Of a DNA stretch of 64,000 nt, positions 53,038-62,228 are shown in pieces. A program made the position numbers and the translations under genes. The stretch is from Silicimonas sp. (lineage in GTDB: Bacteria > Pseudomonadota > Alphaproteobacteria > Rhodobacterales > Rhodobacteraceae): the NCBI GenBank assembly GCA_022826385.1, contig JAJDUZ010000036.1:52608-116607 (forward strand), given 5' to 3'. Within the stretch, counting starts at the first letter, position 1. Every line of letters begins with the position of its first letter. The notes beneath the pieces are model-generated. The model ran no database searches. It had not been told where the DNA came from and worked only from the letters and a program-made list of their open reading frames with translations.

Positions 53038-54102
53038 TCAGTTCAGTTCGTTGGCGCGGATCGCGTCCAGTTCGGCTTCGGCTTCCGCCACGGCCGCGGT
53101 CAGGGCGTCGAAGATTTCCTCGCCACCGTCCACGTTGGCCTTGAACCAGTCGAAGACCGGGGCAGCCGCTTCTTTCAGCGCCTGCTTTTCAGCCGGGGTC
53201 GGGACATAGATGTCGCCGCCGCCTGCTGCGAAGTCCTGGTACGCCTGGATCGACTTCCGCTTCGGCGAGGCGAAGGTGGCCTGCTGAAGCTGGTAGAAGC
53301 CGTCAACCACGACGCGGCGCAGGTCTTCCGGCATGGACATGAACTTCTCGTTGTTCATGAACCAGAGCGCGCCCATATAGGCGTGACCGTCCAGCGTGAT
53401 GTACTGCAGGCCAGCATCCGGGAACTTCATGCCCATGATGTCGGTGATGCCGTTCTTCGAGCCTTCGACGACGCCGGTCTGGAACGAGGTGAACAGTTCC
53501 GGCCACGGGATCGGGGTGGGCGAGGCGCCAAGCGCTTTCACCAGTTCCTGCGGCAGGTCTGCGACCACGGTGCGGATCTTGAGGCCTTCCATGTCGGAGG
53601 GCGACTGGATGCGGCGCTGGGTGTTCGCGAAGTTGCGCCAGCCGCCGGTGTTGCCGACCGTCATCAGGCGCACAGCGCCGCCCGAGGCTTCTTTGACCAT
53701 GTCCTGCATCTTGGTGATGAAGAGCGAGCCGTTGGCCAGCGCATGCTCGGCCACGCGGTCATCGGCCATCAGGTAGGGCAAGTCGAGCACCTGAACGAAC
53801 GGGAAGATGTTGGCGGTGCCGCCCGAGGTCTGGATCACGACATCGATGTTGCCGTCAGCCACACCGGCGAGGCATTCCGAGCCGTTCGAGCAGAGCTGCG
53901 TGCCGATGAAGAGCTCGACCGCGATTGCGCCGTTCGAGGCTTGCTCGACATAGTTCTTGAAGACCACGAGACCGTCATAGTCTTCGTCGTTTTCGTTCGA
54001 GTTCGCCGTGGCGCGCAGCGTGAAGTCCTGCGCCTGCGCTGCGACACCGGTCCCTGCAAGCAGGGCCGCTACCATCAGCGACTTGGTCAATCCTTTCAGC
54101 AT
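53038..54102 (-). CDS. dctP: TRAP transporter substrate-binding protein
   Basis: 354 residues: signal peptide (MLKGLTKSLMVAALLAGTGVAAQA) and a DctP-type periplasmic binding fold with the family stretch ASNGAIAVELFIGTQLC, DMEGLKIRT followed by the LPQELVKALGASPTPIPWPELFTSFQTGVVEG loop that carries the ligand-binding Arg and contact residues. Binds an organic acid for uptake; substrate unknown, and the neighbouring oxalate genes make a C2-C4 acid possible. ATG 54102 has AGGGAGA upstream. Confidence 0.93.
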   Translation of the reverse strand: MLKGLTKSLMVAALLAGTGVAAQAQDFTLRATANSNENDEDYDGLVVFKNYVEQASNGAIAVELFIGTQLCSNGSECLAGVADGNIDVVIQTSGGTANIFPFVQVLDLPYLMADDRVAEHALANGSLFITKMQDMVKEASGGAVRLMTVGNTGGWRNFANTQRRIQSPSDMEGLKIRTVVADLPQELVKALGASPTPIPWPELFTSFQTGVVEGSKNGITDIMGMKFPDAGLQYITLDGHAYMGALWFMNNEKFMSMPEDLRRVVVDGFYQLQQATFASPKRKSIQAYQDFAAGGGDIYVPTPAEKQALKEAAAPVFDWFKANVDGGEEIFDALTAAVAEAEAELDAIRANELN

Positions 54103-54134
54103 GTTTTTCTCCCTGTTGGACATGACTTTTAAGG

Positions 54135-55637
54135 TTAATCGACAAATCCCGTGATACGCGGGATCGTCATGGAAATCGCGGGGAAATAGGTGATCAGGAA
54201 GATCACAAGAATTTCCACCGCAAGAAACGGCAGGATCGCCTTGGCGATGGTCTCGACTTTTTCCTTCGAGACCGAGGAGGCGACGAATAAGACAAGCCCC
54301 ATCGGTGGCGTTGCCAGCCCCACGGTCAGGTTCACGCTCATGATGATCGCGAAGTGAACCGGGTGGACGCCGATATCGACGAAGATCGGTCCAAGAATGG
54401 GGCCGAGGATGATGATCGCCGGACCTGCATCAAGGAACATGCCCACGATGAACAGCAGGATGTTGATGAGGAACAGCAGGATATACGGGTTCTCGGACAG
54501 GCTGAGGATGTATTCCGCCAGAATCTGCGGGGCATAGGACAGGGACACCACTGTCTTGAAGGCCATGGCCGCGCCGACCAGCAGCAGCACGACGGCGCTG
54601 GTCATGGCCGAGCGGCTGAGCACCTCGGGCAGGTCTTTCAGGGTCATCGTGTTGAGCACGAAGAAGGCGACGATGATCGCATAGAAGACCGCAACGGCGG
54701 CCGCTTCGGTGGGTGTGAAGACGCCCAGCAGAATACCGCCAAGGATCAGGATGGGCGTTTGCAGCGGCACGACGGCGCGCTTGGTAACGGTGCGGAAATC
54801 AGGGTCGACCGATTTGCGCATTGCCATCAGGAAGACATGCGCCACGGCGACGCTGACGGCGAACGTGACCCAGACCATGGCGCCTTCCGAGGCAAGCCCA
54901 GTGGTGCCCCGGAAGATCGCGAAGACGACCCAGCCAAGGTTCAGGCGAAGCAGAACGAAGCTGACCCAATGTTCCTTCGCGGTCAGTGTCTGGCCCTTTT
55001 TCACGATGCGCTCGGCCTTGGGCAGGTCATAGCGGTTGGCCAGAAGCCGGACGACCAGCATCAGGCCAAGGCCCACCATGACGCCCGGTACGATGCCCGC
55101 AAGGAACAGCGCGGCGACGCTTTCGCCCATGACATAGGCGTAGATGATCATGATGCCGGACGGCGGAATGATCGGGCCGATGACGCTGGAGGCGGCCGTG
55201 ACGGCGGCGGCGAAGCGACGGGTATAGCCCTGTCGCTCCATCGCCGGGATCAGCATCGACCCGAGCGCCGAGGTGTCGGCAACGGCTGACCCGGAAAGAC
55301 CGGCGAAAAGCATCGAAGACAGGATGTTCACGTGCGCCAAGCCACCGCGCAGGTGGCCCATCAGCGCTTGGCTGAACTCGACAAGGCGTTCTGTAATGCC
55401 GCCCTTGTTCATCAACTCGCCCGCCAGCATGAAGAACGGGATCGCCATCAGCGGGAAGCTGTCCATGCCGTTATAGACATTGCGGTAGAGCAGCGTGAGC
55501 TGCTTCGTCGGGTCGGGCACGCCTGCGTTCAGATCGCTGAGGAACAGCAGAATGCCGGGGGCCGCGAGCAATCCGAAGAAGACCGGTAAGCCGATCAGGA
55601 GGAAGATCAAGAAGACGGGAAGGAACCAGATCAGCAT
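54135..55637 (-). CDS. dctM: TRAP transporter large permease
   Basis: 500 residues, about 14 hydrophobic segments. Family motifs: MAIPFFMLAGELM, LAGLSGSAVADTSALGS, IPPSGIMIIYA, GVFTPTEAAAVAVFYA and LDAGPAIIILGPI. Uses the sodium gradient to move the substrate delivered by DctP. Longer than usual DctM (about 430): an extra segment near residues 215-288 (from VKKGQTLTAKEHW to FRTVTKRA) adds two hydrophobic stretches between the two halves. Located between dctQ (four-base gap) and dctP. Confidence 0.93.
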   Translation of the reverse strand: MLIWFLPVFLIFLLIGLPVFFGLLAAPGILLFLSDLNAGVPDPTKQLTLLYRNVYNGMDSFPLMAIPFFMLAGELMNKGGITERLVEFSQALMGHLRGGLAHVNILSSMLFAGLSGSAVADTSALGSMLIPAMERQGYTRRFAAAVTAASSVIGPIIPPSGIMIIYAYVMGESVAALFLAGIVPGVMVGLGLMLVVRLLANRYDLPKAERIVKKGQTLTAKEHWVSFVLLRLNLGWVVFAIFRGTTGLASEGAMVWVTFAVSVAVAHVFLMAMRKSVDPDFRTVTKRAVVPLQTPILILGGILLGVFTPTEAAAVAVFYAIIVAFFVLNTMTLKDLPEVLSRSAMTSAVVLLLVGAAMAFKTVVSLSYAPQILAEYILSLSENPYILLFLINILLFIVGMFLDAGPAIIILGPILGPIFVDIGVHPVHFAIIMSVNLTVGLATPPMGLVLFVASSVSKEKVETIAKAILPFLAVEILVIFLITYFPAISMTIPRITGFVD

Positions 55638-55641
55638 CGCG

Positions 55642-56229
55642 TCACTCCGCCATCAGTTCGTCTTCGGGAGGCGCGAGGCTTTTGACCTCGCCGCCCAGCA
55701 GCGTGATCAGCGTGCGCAAGATCAGCTCGATATTGACAATAAGAAGCAGGATAACGCCCACGAAGAGCGACATCATCATCCACCAGCGCGGCACGCGGAA
55801 CCATTCCGAGAAATCCAGCGACACCGGAAGATAGAGAGAGGCGGTGTTGAACTTGGCGTTGAAGCCGGAAATTTCGCCCAGTCCGATTGGAATGGCGAAG
55901 GCCAGCACAAGGGCCGAGATGATCAGCAGGGCCAGCGACAGAATAGCGCCGAGGGTTTTGGGCAGCGCTTCGATCAGCATATCAATTGCGACGAAGCCAC
56001 CCCGGCGATAGGCCATCGGCGCCATCAGCCCGGTCATCCACAGCATCATGAAGCGCGCGGCCTCGTCCGGCCAGGGCAGGGCATTGTTCAGGACATAGCG
56101 GAAAAAGACCTGCACAAGGATCGCAAGCACCATAAGCCCGATCGCGACGATCGAGATCCAGCGACCGATTGGCAGAAGTATGTCGTTCCACGTTTGGAAC
56201 GGCCACAGCAGCCCGCGCAAAAGCGCCAT
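55642..56229 (-). CDS. dctQ: TRAP transporter small permease
   Basis: 195 residues, four transmembrane helices in the DctQ pattern: WISIVAIGLMVLAILVQVFFRYVLNNALPWPDEAARFMMLWM, where the ALPWPDEaArfmmlW stretch is the family signature, then MAYRRGGFVAIDML. Supports the large permease. First gene of the dctQMP operon; the 156 bases upstream contain phased AGCAAT repeats. Confidence 0.92.
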   Translation of the reverse strand: MALLRGLLWPFQTWNDILLPIGRWISIVAIGLMVLAILVQVFFRYVLNNALPWPDEAARFMMLWMTGLMAPMAYRRGGFVAIDMLIEALPKTLGAILSLALLIISALVLAFAIPIGLGEISGFNAKFNTASLYLPVSLDFSEWFRVPRWWMMMSLFVGVILLLIVNIELILRTLITLLGGEVKSLAPPEDELMAE

Positions 56230-56308
56230 ATGTGCGTCCTCCCTTCGCTTGATCGTGTCACGCCAAGCTTATTAACGCACTGTTAGGGTTTCACGGGTCT
56301 CTGTAAAG

Positions 56309-56372
56309 AGCAATGTGAAGCAATAGTGAAGCAATTTTTGGCGCAGACTCGATAGTGGCGCTGAAAATTGCT
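56309..56372. promoter_or_regulatory. phased AGCAAT repeats upstream of dctQ
   Basis: AGCAAT starts at 56309, 56319 and 56330 (10-11 base steps, two copies within GTGAAGCAAT), and the inverted form ATTGCT lies at 56367-56372. Helical phasing between the quinone oxidoreductase gene and dctQ suggests cooperative binding of a regulator of the TRAP operon. Confidence 0.4.
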
Positions 56373-56385
56373 TTTTTGCAATGGG

Positions 56386-57375
56386 TTATGGGGTGAGGAG
56401 TATCTTGCCCATATGGGCTGCGGATTCCATCAATTCATGCGCCTCCTGCGCCTTATCCAAGGGCAAGGCGGCATGGGTGACGGGCTTCAGCCGTCCTGCC
56501 GGGAAGAGCGGCCAGACCTGTTCGCGCAGCGAGCTGGCGACCTCGGCCTTGAACGGATCGGGGCGCGAGCGCAGTGTCGAGCCGGTATAGCTCAGCCGTT
56601 TCAGCATCACCGGCATAAGGTTGAGTTCAACCTTTGAGCCCGCATTGAACGCCAGTTGGATGATCCGCGCATCATGCCGGGCGGCCTTGATGTTGCGGGC
56701 GATATAGTCGCCCCCGATGATGTCGAGAATGATGTCGGCACCGCCTGCCTCGCGGGTGACGGCGACGAAATCCTCGTCTTTGAAGTTGATCGCGGTGTCA
56801 GCGCCAAGCGATGTGACGAAGGCGGCGGCGTCCGCGTCGGCGACGGTGGTCAGAACCTTCAGGCCGAAGGCGTGACCTAGCTGGATGGCGGTCGAGCCGA
56901 TACCGCCCGCGCCGCCATGGATCAGGAACGTGCCGTCCTTTGGCAGCGTGTGGCCGTGAAAGACGTTGCTCCATACCGTGAAATACGTCTCGGGCAGGCC
57001 GGCGGCTTCAATCTCGTCCAAGCCTTCGGGAACTGGAAGACAGTGGGCTGCATCAACGGCGACATATTCCGCGTAGCCGCCGCCATTGGTAAGGGCGACA
57101 ACCCGATCGCCAAGCGCCCAGCCGGCAACATCTGCGCCCAAGGCCACCACCACGCCCGAGACTTCGAGCCCAAGATGAGGCGACGCGCCTTCCGGCGGCG
57201 GATAGTGTCCGCGCCGCTGCACAAGGTCGGGGCCGTTCACGCCCGCCGCCGTCACCTTAATCAGGACGTCTTGCGAGCGGGGTTCGGGCGTTTCGATCTC
57301 GGCCACGTGCAGAACATCGGGGCCGCCGGGTTCGCGCATTACAACGGCGCGCATCGTCTTGGGCAGATCGGTCAT
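56386..57375 (-). CDS. zinc-independent quinone oxidoreductase (MDR family)
   Basis: 329 residues of the medium-chain dehydrogenase family without the zinc ligands: GVNGPDLVQRRGHYPPPEGASP in the N-terminal domain, GDRVVALTNGGGYAEYV, and NAD(P)H site HGGAGGIGSTAIQLGHAFG. This is the quinone reductase (Qor, PIG3-like) type. Substrate unknown. It follows sucD on the same strand by 12 bases, so belongs to the ligase operon. Confidence 0.88.
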   Translation of the reverse strand: MTDLPKTMRAVVMREPGGPDVLHVAEIETPEPRSQDVLIKVTAAGVNGPDLVQRRGHYPPPEGASPHLGLEVSGVVVALGADVAGWALGDRVVALTNGGGYAEYVAVDAAHCLPVPEGLDEIEAAGLPETYFTVWSNVFHGHTLPKDGTFLIHGGAGGIGSTAIQLGHAFGLKVLTTVADADAAAFVTSLGADTAINFKDEDFVAVTREAGGADIILDIIGGDYIARNIKAARHDARIIQLAFNAGSKVELNLMPVMLKRLSYTGSTLRSRPDPFKAEVASSLREQVWPLFPAGRLKPVTHAALPLDKAQEAHELMESAAHMGKILLTP

Positions 57376-57387
57376 GCCTTGGTCTTT

Positions 57388-58266
57388 TCAGATCCCGCCG
57401 GTTGCGGCAAGCACTTCGGCCACGACATCCTGCGGCGTGTTGGCGATGCGCGCACCCGCGTCTTTCAGTTGCGCGATCTTCTCCTCGGCAGACAATCCGC
57501 CCGCGGCAGACAGAGTGCCTGCATGCCCCATCCGTCGGCCTTCCGGCGCGTGTCGACCGACGACCAGCGTCACGACGGGTTTCGGATAGTCATTGGCGGC
57601 GAGGTAGGCGGCGGCCAGTTCTTCTTCGCGACCGCCGATTTCACCGATCAGCACGACCGAACTGGTGTCTGGATCGTGCTTGAACATCTCGAGGCACTCG
57701 ACGAAGCCGATGCCGTGCAGTGCATCGCCGCCAATGCCAACCGTGGTCGATTGCCCAAGCCCTGCGGCCGAGCACTGCGCAAGGATCTCGCTGGTCAGCG
57801 AGGCCGAGCGCGAGGCGATGCCGACACCGCCCGGTTTGGCATCCTTCGTCGGCATGACGCCGATCTTGCATTGGCCGGGGGTCAGGATGCCTTGGCTGTT
57901 GGGGCCGATCAAAACGGTTTTCGAACCTTGAAGCGCGCGTTTCACCCTTGCCATGTCGTGCTGCGGCACGCGCTCGGTCACGCAGACGACGACTTCCAGT
58001 TCGGCCTCGATCGCTTCGATCATCGCGTCGGCCGCGCTGGGGGCTGGCACGATGACAAGGCTGGCGTCGGCGCCCGTCTCGGCTTTCGCGGTTTTCACAT
58101 CGTGGAAGACCGGGAGGCCCAGATGCGTGGTGCCCCCGCGCCCCGGGCGCACGCCGCCGACATACTCGGCGCCATAGCGCATGCCTTGATCTGTATAGAA
58201 GGTGCCCGCGCGACCGGTCATGCCCTGAACGATGACCTTTGTATCGTTGTTGACGAGAATGGACAT
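57388..58266 (-). CDS. SucD-like acyl-CoA ligase alpha subunit
   Basis: 292 residues of the succinyl-CoA synthetase alpha fold: CoA-binding [37 protein letters not shown] and the phospho-histidine loop [14 protein letters not shown] (His248). Two otherwise conserved loops differ from E. coli SucD: NCPG reads NSQG, and SGTLTYE reads SASLTSE. These line the active site, so the acid used is probably not succinate. Start MSILV at 58266 (ATG 58269 also possible) follows AGGAGG. Couples with the beta subunit gene (overlap). Confidence 0.85.
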   Translation of the reverse strand: MSILVNNDTKVIVQGMTGRAGTFYTDQGMRYGAEYVGGVRPGRGGTTHLGLPVFHDVKTAKAETGADASLVIVPAPSAADAMIEAIEAELEVVVCVTERVPQHDMARVKRALQGSKTVLIGPNSQGILTPGQCKIGVMPTKDAKPGGVGIASRSASLTSEILAQCSAAGLGQSTTVGIGGDALHGIGFVECLEMFKHDPDTSSVVLIGEIGGREEELAAAYLAANDYPKPVVTLVVGRHAPEGRRMGHAGTLSAAGGLSAEEKIAQLKDAGARIANTPQDVVAEVLAATGGI

Positions 58267-59420
58267 CATGCACCTCCTGCCAGTTCAACCGCGCGCGCGA
58301 CAGCGGCGGACATGTCGGTGAAATTTTCGACCGGGACTTTGCGGTCTTTCAGGATCTGATTGCCCCAATCCGCATTCACGCCAGCAAGCCGGGCAATGCA
58401 GGGCACGGTCCTGTCGCTGCGGCTATAGGCGAAAGCGACGCCTTCGGCCACGGTGTCGCAAACGGTCATACCGCCGCCATGGACGTTGAGCAGAAGCGCC
58501 TTGACGCTTTTGTCCTGCAGCAGCAACTCGACCCCGCGCGCGATGTCGAAACTGGTGGCCGTTGTGCGGATGTCCATGAAGTTGGCGGGGCGTCCATCGG
58601 CGTCGACGATCATGTCATTGGTGGCCAGGCCAAGCCCGGCCCCGTTGACGATGACCCCTAGGTTGCCCTCGAGTGCGACGAAGTTGATATTGCTTTTCTG
58701 CGCCTCGGCTTCGGTCGCGGACAGCTGTTGTTCCGCGAGGATACCTTCGAACTCGGGGCGGCGGAACGCGGCAGCAGGGTCCAGCGCGACCTTGGCGTCG
58801 ATGACCAGCCAGCGCCCGTCCCGGGTCTTGGCGAAGGGATTGATTTCGAGAAGCGTCATGTCGTTCTCGGTGAAGGCTTGCAGCCCGGCCGCGATCATGC
58901 TGCTGGCGGTGGGGTCATCAATGCCGATCCGCGACAGAACCTCGGCAATCTGCGCGTCGGTGTCAGGGCCGGTCAGGGCGGCGGATTGAACCGCGTCGGC
59001 GTCCATGCGTGCGCGTTGTTCGAACTCGACACCGCCCTGTGCCGAGGCCAGAAGTAGCGGTGCGCCGGTTTCGGGGTCAAGCGTGAGGGCGATGAAGTGT
59101 TGCGCGGCGAGGTCTTCCGCGGCTTCCACATAGACGACATTCACCGTTTCGCCGGAGGGGCCGGTTTGTTCGGTCACAAGTGTCGTGCCCAGAAGCTTGG
59201 CCGCCTCGTCATTCACCGATGAAGGTGTCGCGGCGAATTTGATGCCGCCAGCAAGGCCACGACCGCCTGCGCTGATCTGGGCTTTCACCACATACTTCTT
59301 GGCGTTGAGTGCGGCGCAGACAGCTTCTGCCTCGTCTGCCGAACGGGCGCGCTTTCCCGGTGGGACGGTCAGGCCGTACTGGGTCAGAAGTTCCTTGGAT
59401 TTATACTCGGCGAGCAGCAT
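58266..59420 (-). CDS. SucC-like acyl-CoA ligase beta subunit
   Basis: 384 residues with ATP-grasp (VVKAQISAGGRGLAGGIKF) and the C-terminal CoA-ligase half (GNLGVIVNGAGLGLATNDMI). Conserved SucC loops are altered: DVGGGA is DIRTTA, NIFGGIVRCD is NVHGGGMTVCD, and RLEGNN is RLAGVN. These differences, and the site beside oxc and frc, point to another acid, oxalate being the first candidate. First gene of the minus-strand operon; a TGGTATACCA palindrome lies 30 bases upstream of the start. Confidence 0.85.
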   Translation of the reverse strand: MLLAEYKSKELLTQYGLTVPPGKRARSADEAEAVCAALNAKKYVVKAQISAGGRGLAGGIKFAATPSSVNDEAAKLLGTTLVTEQTGPSGETVNVVYVEAAEDLAAQHFIALTLDPETGAPLLLASAQGGVEFEQRARMDADAVQSAALTGPDTDAQIAEVLSRIGIDDPTASSMIAAGLQAFTENDMTLLEINPFAKTRDGRWLVIDAKVALDPAAAFRRPEFEGILAEQQLSATEAEAQKSNINFVALEGNLGVIVNGAGLGLATNDMIVDADGRPANFMDIRTTATSFDIARGVELLLQDKSVKALLLNVHGGGMTVCDTVAEGVAFAYSRSDRTVPCIARLAGVNADWGNQILKDRKVPVENFTDMSAAVARAVELAGGA

Positions 59421-59449
59421 CGGCGCCTCCCGTATTGATCTGTGGTATC

Positions 59450-59459
59450 TGGTATACCA
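59450..59459. promoter_or_regulatory. GntR/FCD-type operator upstream of the sucC-like gene
   Basis: TGGTATACCA, a perfect palindrome, with an extra half site TGGTAT seven bases to the left. TGGTNNACCA is the typical shape for FCD-type GntR regulators, one of which is encoded next door. Confidence 0.65.
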
Positions 59460-59646
59460 AAAGAGAAAAATCTGTCAATTTGGCTTCTTCATTCAAGGGT
59501 TCTGCATTTGCGTCCGCAGAATGATCTTGGATCGGGCCTCTCAGAAATTACTGTTTTATAAATATTAAACGCGGTTTTGCGGCTGCAGAGAAGATGGATT
59601 GCCGAACTTCTGCGGAAACGATTTGCCTGAACTGGTTCATTGTGTA

Positions 59647-59656
59647 TGGTATGCCA
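59647..59656. promoter_or_regulatory. GntR/FCD-type operator upstream of the gntR-oxc-frc unit
   Basis: TGGTATGCCA, the same palindrome with one central change, 50 bases before the gntR start. The second copy in the shared divergent region suggests one regulator for both operons. Confidence 0.6.
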
Positions 59657-59705
59657 GTGGCCAATAAATCCATTCGATTCTGCTCAAACGGATGACAAAG
59701 CGCTT

Positions 59706-60413
59706 ATGAAACTCAGTCCGATTGCGTCAAATATCACGCTGAAGGATCACGTCTATGAGAAGCTCAAAGACGCGATTACCGGCATGGATATTTATGACGA
59801 AGCCGCCGAGTTGCGGCTGGACGAGCGGTCGTTGTCAGAACAATTGGGCGTCTCCAGAACGCCGCTGCGCGAAGCGATTGCCCGGCTAGAGCGCGACGGA
59901 TTGGTCGAGGTTGTGGCGCGGAAGGGCGTCTATCTTCAGCGCAAGAGCCTGGACGAAATTCTTGAAATGATCGTGGCATGGGCCGCGCTGGAAAGCATGG
60001 CGGCGCGACTGGCCGCGACGGTGGCAAGCGACACCGATATCGCGGGGCTGCGCAAGATTGCTGCCAAGTACAATGAAGGGGCGCTGGATACGCGGATCTC
60101 GGAATATTCCGACGACAACATCCGCTTTCACCAGCACATCCTCGACATTTCCGGCTGCGCGCTTCTGGGCGAAATGGCCGAGCGTCTGTTCCTGCACATG
60201 CAGGCCGTGCGGCTACGCGCCATGAACGAAGGCAACCGGATCGAACGCTCGGTCGTGGATCATGCCGAGATCATCGAGGCGCTGGAAGCGCGCGACGCCG
60301 ATCTGGCCGCGAAGCGCGTGCGCGAGCACACGATGCGTCTGCATGCACATGTTCGGAAGACATGGGCGCAACTTGAAGAAGACCGGGCGGCGGCTGCCGC
60401 CGGCAATGGGTAG
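59706..60413 (+). CDS. GntR family regulator, FCD subfamily
   Basis: 235 residues. Winged helix-turn-helix at the N-terminus (DHVYEKLKDAI, then LDERSLSEQLGVSRTPLREAIARLERDGLVEVV) and the all-helical FCD ligand domain with metal His (RFHQHILDISGCA, later VDHAEIIEALEARD, VREHTMRLHAHV). FCD proteins bind carboxylic acids, so an oxalate- or formyl-CoA-related acid is a likely effector. Start ATG 59706 fits the usual N-terminus. Upstream palindrome suggests autoregulation and control of both divergent operons. Confidence 0.9.
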   Translation: MKLSPIASNITLKDHVYEKLKDAITGMDIYDEAAELRLDERSLSEQLGVSRTPLREAIARLERDGLVEVVARKGVYLQRKSLDEILEMIVAWAALESMAARLAATVASDTDIAGLRKIAAKYNEGALDTRISEYSDDNIRFHQHILDISGCALLGEMAERLFLHMQAVRLRAMNEGNRIERSVVDHAEIIEALEARDADLAAKRVREHTMRLHAHVRKTWAQLEEDRAAAAAGNG

Positions 60414-60440
60414 GCCCGCAGGGTCTCGAGGGAGCGAGAA

Positions 60441-62213
60441 ATGGGATTGGACGAAACACAGGACGATCTGGCAGCCCGGGCCGAGACCGCGCCCGAAACA
60501 CTCACCGATGGCTTTCACCTGCTGATTGATGCGCTGAAGCTGAACGGGGTCGAGACGATTTATAACGTGCCGGGTATCCCGATCACCGATTTGGGGCGCT
60601 ATGCACAGGCGCAGGGGATGCGCGTGATCTCGTTCCGTCACGAACAGCACGCGGGCTATGCGGCAGCAGCGGCCGGGTTTCTGACCAAGAAGCCGGGGGT
60701 TTGTATGACGGTCAGCGCGCCGGGGTTCCTGAACGGGTTGACCGCACTGGCGCACGCCACAACGAATTGCTGGCCGATGATCCTCATTTCCGGCTCGTCC
60801 GAACGCGAGGTCGTGGACCTGCAACGCGGCGACTATGAGGAGATGGATCAACTGGCCATCGCGCGGCCTCATGCGAAGGCGGCTTATCGCATACTTGAAG
60901 CCAAGGATATCGGTCTGGGCGTGGCGCGCGCGGTGCGTGCAGCGCTGACCGGGCGTCCGGGTGGTGTCTATCTGGATGTGCCGGGGGCGCTTTTGGGTCA
61001 GGTGATGGATGCGGTCGAGGGGCAGAAATCGCTGATCGAAGTGGTTGATCCCAATCCGAAATCCGTACCAGCCCCCGAGGCTGTGGCGCGCGCCGTTGAT
61101 GTTTTGAGCAAGGCCGAGAAGCCCTTGATCATCATCGGCAAGGGCGCGGCTTATGCGCAATGCGACGACCTTGTGCGCAACTTGGTCGAGACGTTGGGCT
61201 TTCCCTATTTGCCGATGTCGATGGCGAAAGGTCTGCTGCCCGACACGCACCCGCAATGTGCAAGCGCTGCGCGGTCGCTGGTTCTGAAGGAAAGCGATTG
61301 CGTCTTCCTGATCGGGGCGCGGCTGAACTGGCTTCTGAGCCATGGTGAAGGCAAGGCGTGGGGCGAGAAGGGCGCAAAAAGCTTCGTTCAGATCGACATC
61401 GAGCCGACCGAGATGGATTCGAACCAGAAGATCTCGGCCCCGCTGATCGGTGACATTGAAAGCTGCGCGGGCGCATTGCTGGAGGCGATTGGCTCTGACT
61501 GGAAGAAGCCGCCGGAGGAGTGGACCGGCGCGGTCAGCGCCAAGGTACAGGCCAATGTCGAGCGGATGGCGCCGAAGCTGCGGAATAACAATTCGCCGAT
61601 GGATTACCAAGGCTCGCTGGGCGTGCTGAAGGACCTGATTGCCGAGAACCCGGATGTGGTTCTGGTGAATGAAGGGGCGAATGCCTTGGATCAGGCACGC
61701 TCGATCATCGACATTCACAAGCCGCGGAAACGGCTGGATGTCGGGACTTGGGGCATCATGGGGATCGGCATGGGATCGGCCATCGCGGCTGCCATCGAAA
61801 CCGGCAATCAGGTGCTGGCCGTCGAGGGCGACAGCGCCTTCGGGTTCTGCGGCATGGAGATCGAAACGGTCTGCCGGTACAACCTGCCGGTTTGCATCGT
61901 CATCATGAACAACAACGGCATCTATCGCGGCGACGGCGAAAACTGGGGCGGCGGCGATGATCCGTCGACCACTGTTTTTGTGAAGGACGCGCGCTATGAT
62001 CTTATGATGCAGGCCTTCGGAGGAGAGGGCCGGCATGTCGACAACCCCGATGCTCTGCGCGCGGCTGTGAAGGAAGCCTTCGCCAGTGGCAAACCGACGC
62101 TTATCAACGCGGTCATCGCCGAAGGGGCGGGGCGTGAAAGCGGCAATATCGGAAATCTGAATCCAAGCTCGGTGGTGGCGCAGGCGCGCTATCCTCAGGC
62201 GAAAAAGATATAG
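60441..62213 (+). CDS. oxc: oxalyl-CoA decarboxylase
   Basis: Thiamine-diphosphate enzyme turning oxalyl-CoA into formyl-CoA and CO2. 590 residues: N-terminal pyrimidine-binding domain ([15 protein letters not shown], with [15 protein letters not shown]), central ADP-type domain and C-terminal diphosphate domain with [11 protein letters not shown] and NNNGIYRGD (GDG-type motif with Mg ligand). The close match to Oxalobacter-type Oxc in the central region ([19 protein letters not shown]) makes the call firm. GGAG-type site ten bases upstream; follows gntR by 28 bases. Confidence 0.95.
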   Translation: MGLDETQDDLAARAETAPETLTDGFHLLIDALKLNGVETIYNVPGIPITDLGRYAQAQGMRVISFRHEQHAGYAAAAAGFLTKKPGVCMTVSAPGFLNGLTALAHATTNCWPMILISGSSEREVVDLQRGDYEEMDQLAIARPHAKAAYRILEAKDIGLGVARAVRAALTGRPGGVYLDVPGALLGQVMDAVEGQKSLIEVVDPNPKSVPAPEAVARAVDVLSKAEKPLIIIGKGAAYAQCDDLVRNLVETLGFPYLPMSMAKGLLPDTHPQCASAARSLVLKESDCVFLIGARLNWLLSHGEGKAWGEKGAKSFVQIDIEPTEMDSNQKISAPLIGDIESCAGALLEAIGSDWKKPPEEWTGAVSAKVQANVERMAPKLRNNNSPMDYQGSLGVLKDLIAENPDVVLVNEGANALDQARSIIDIHKPRKRLDVGTWGIMGIGMGSAIAAAIETGNQVLAVEGDSAFGFCGMEIETVCRYNLPVCIVIMNNNGIYRGDGENWGGGDDPSTTVFVKDARYDLMMQAFGGEGRHVDNPDALRAAVKEAFASGKPTLINAVIAEGAGRESGNIGNLNPSSVVAQARYPQAKKI

Positions 62214-62228
62214 CGAGGACAAAGGCTT

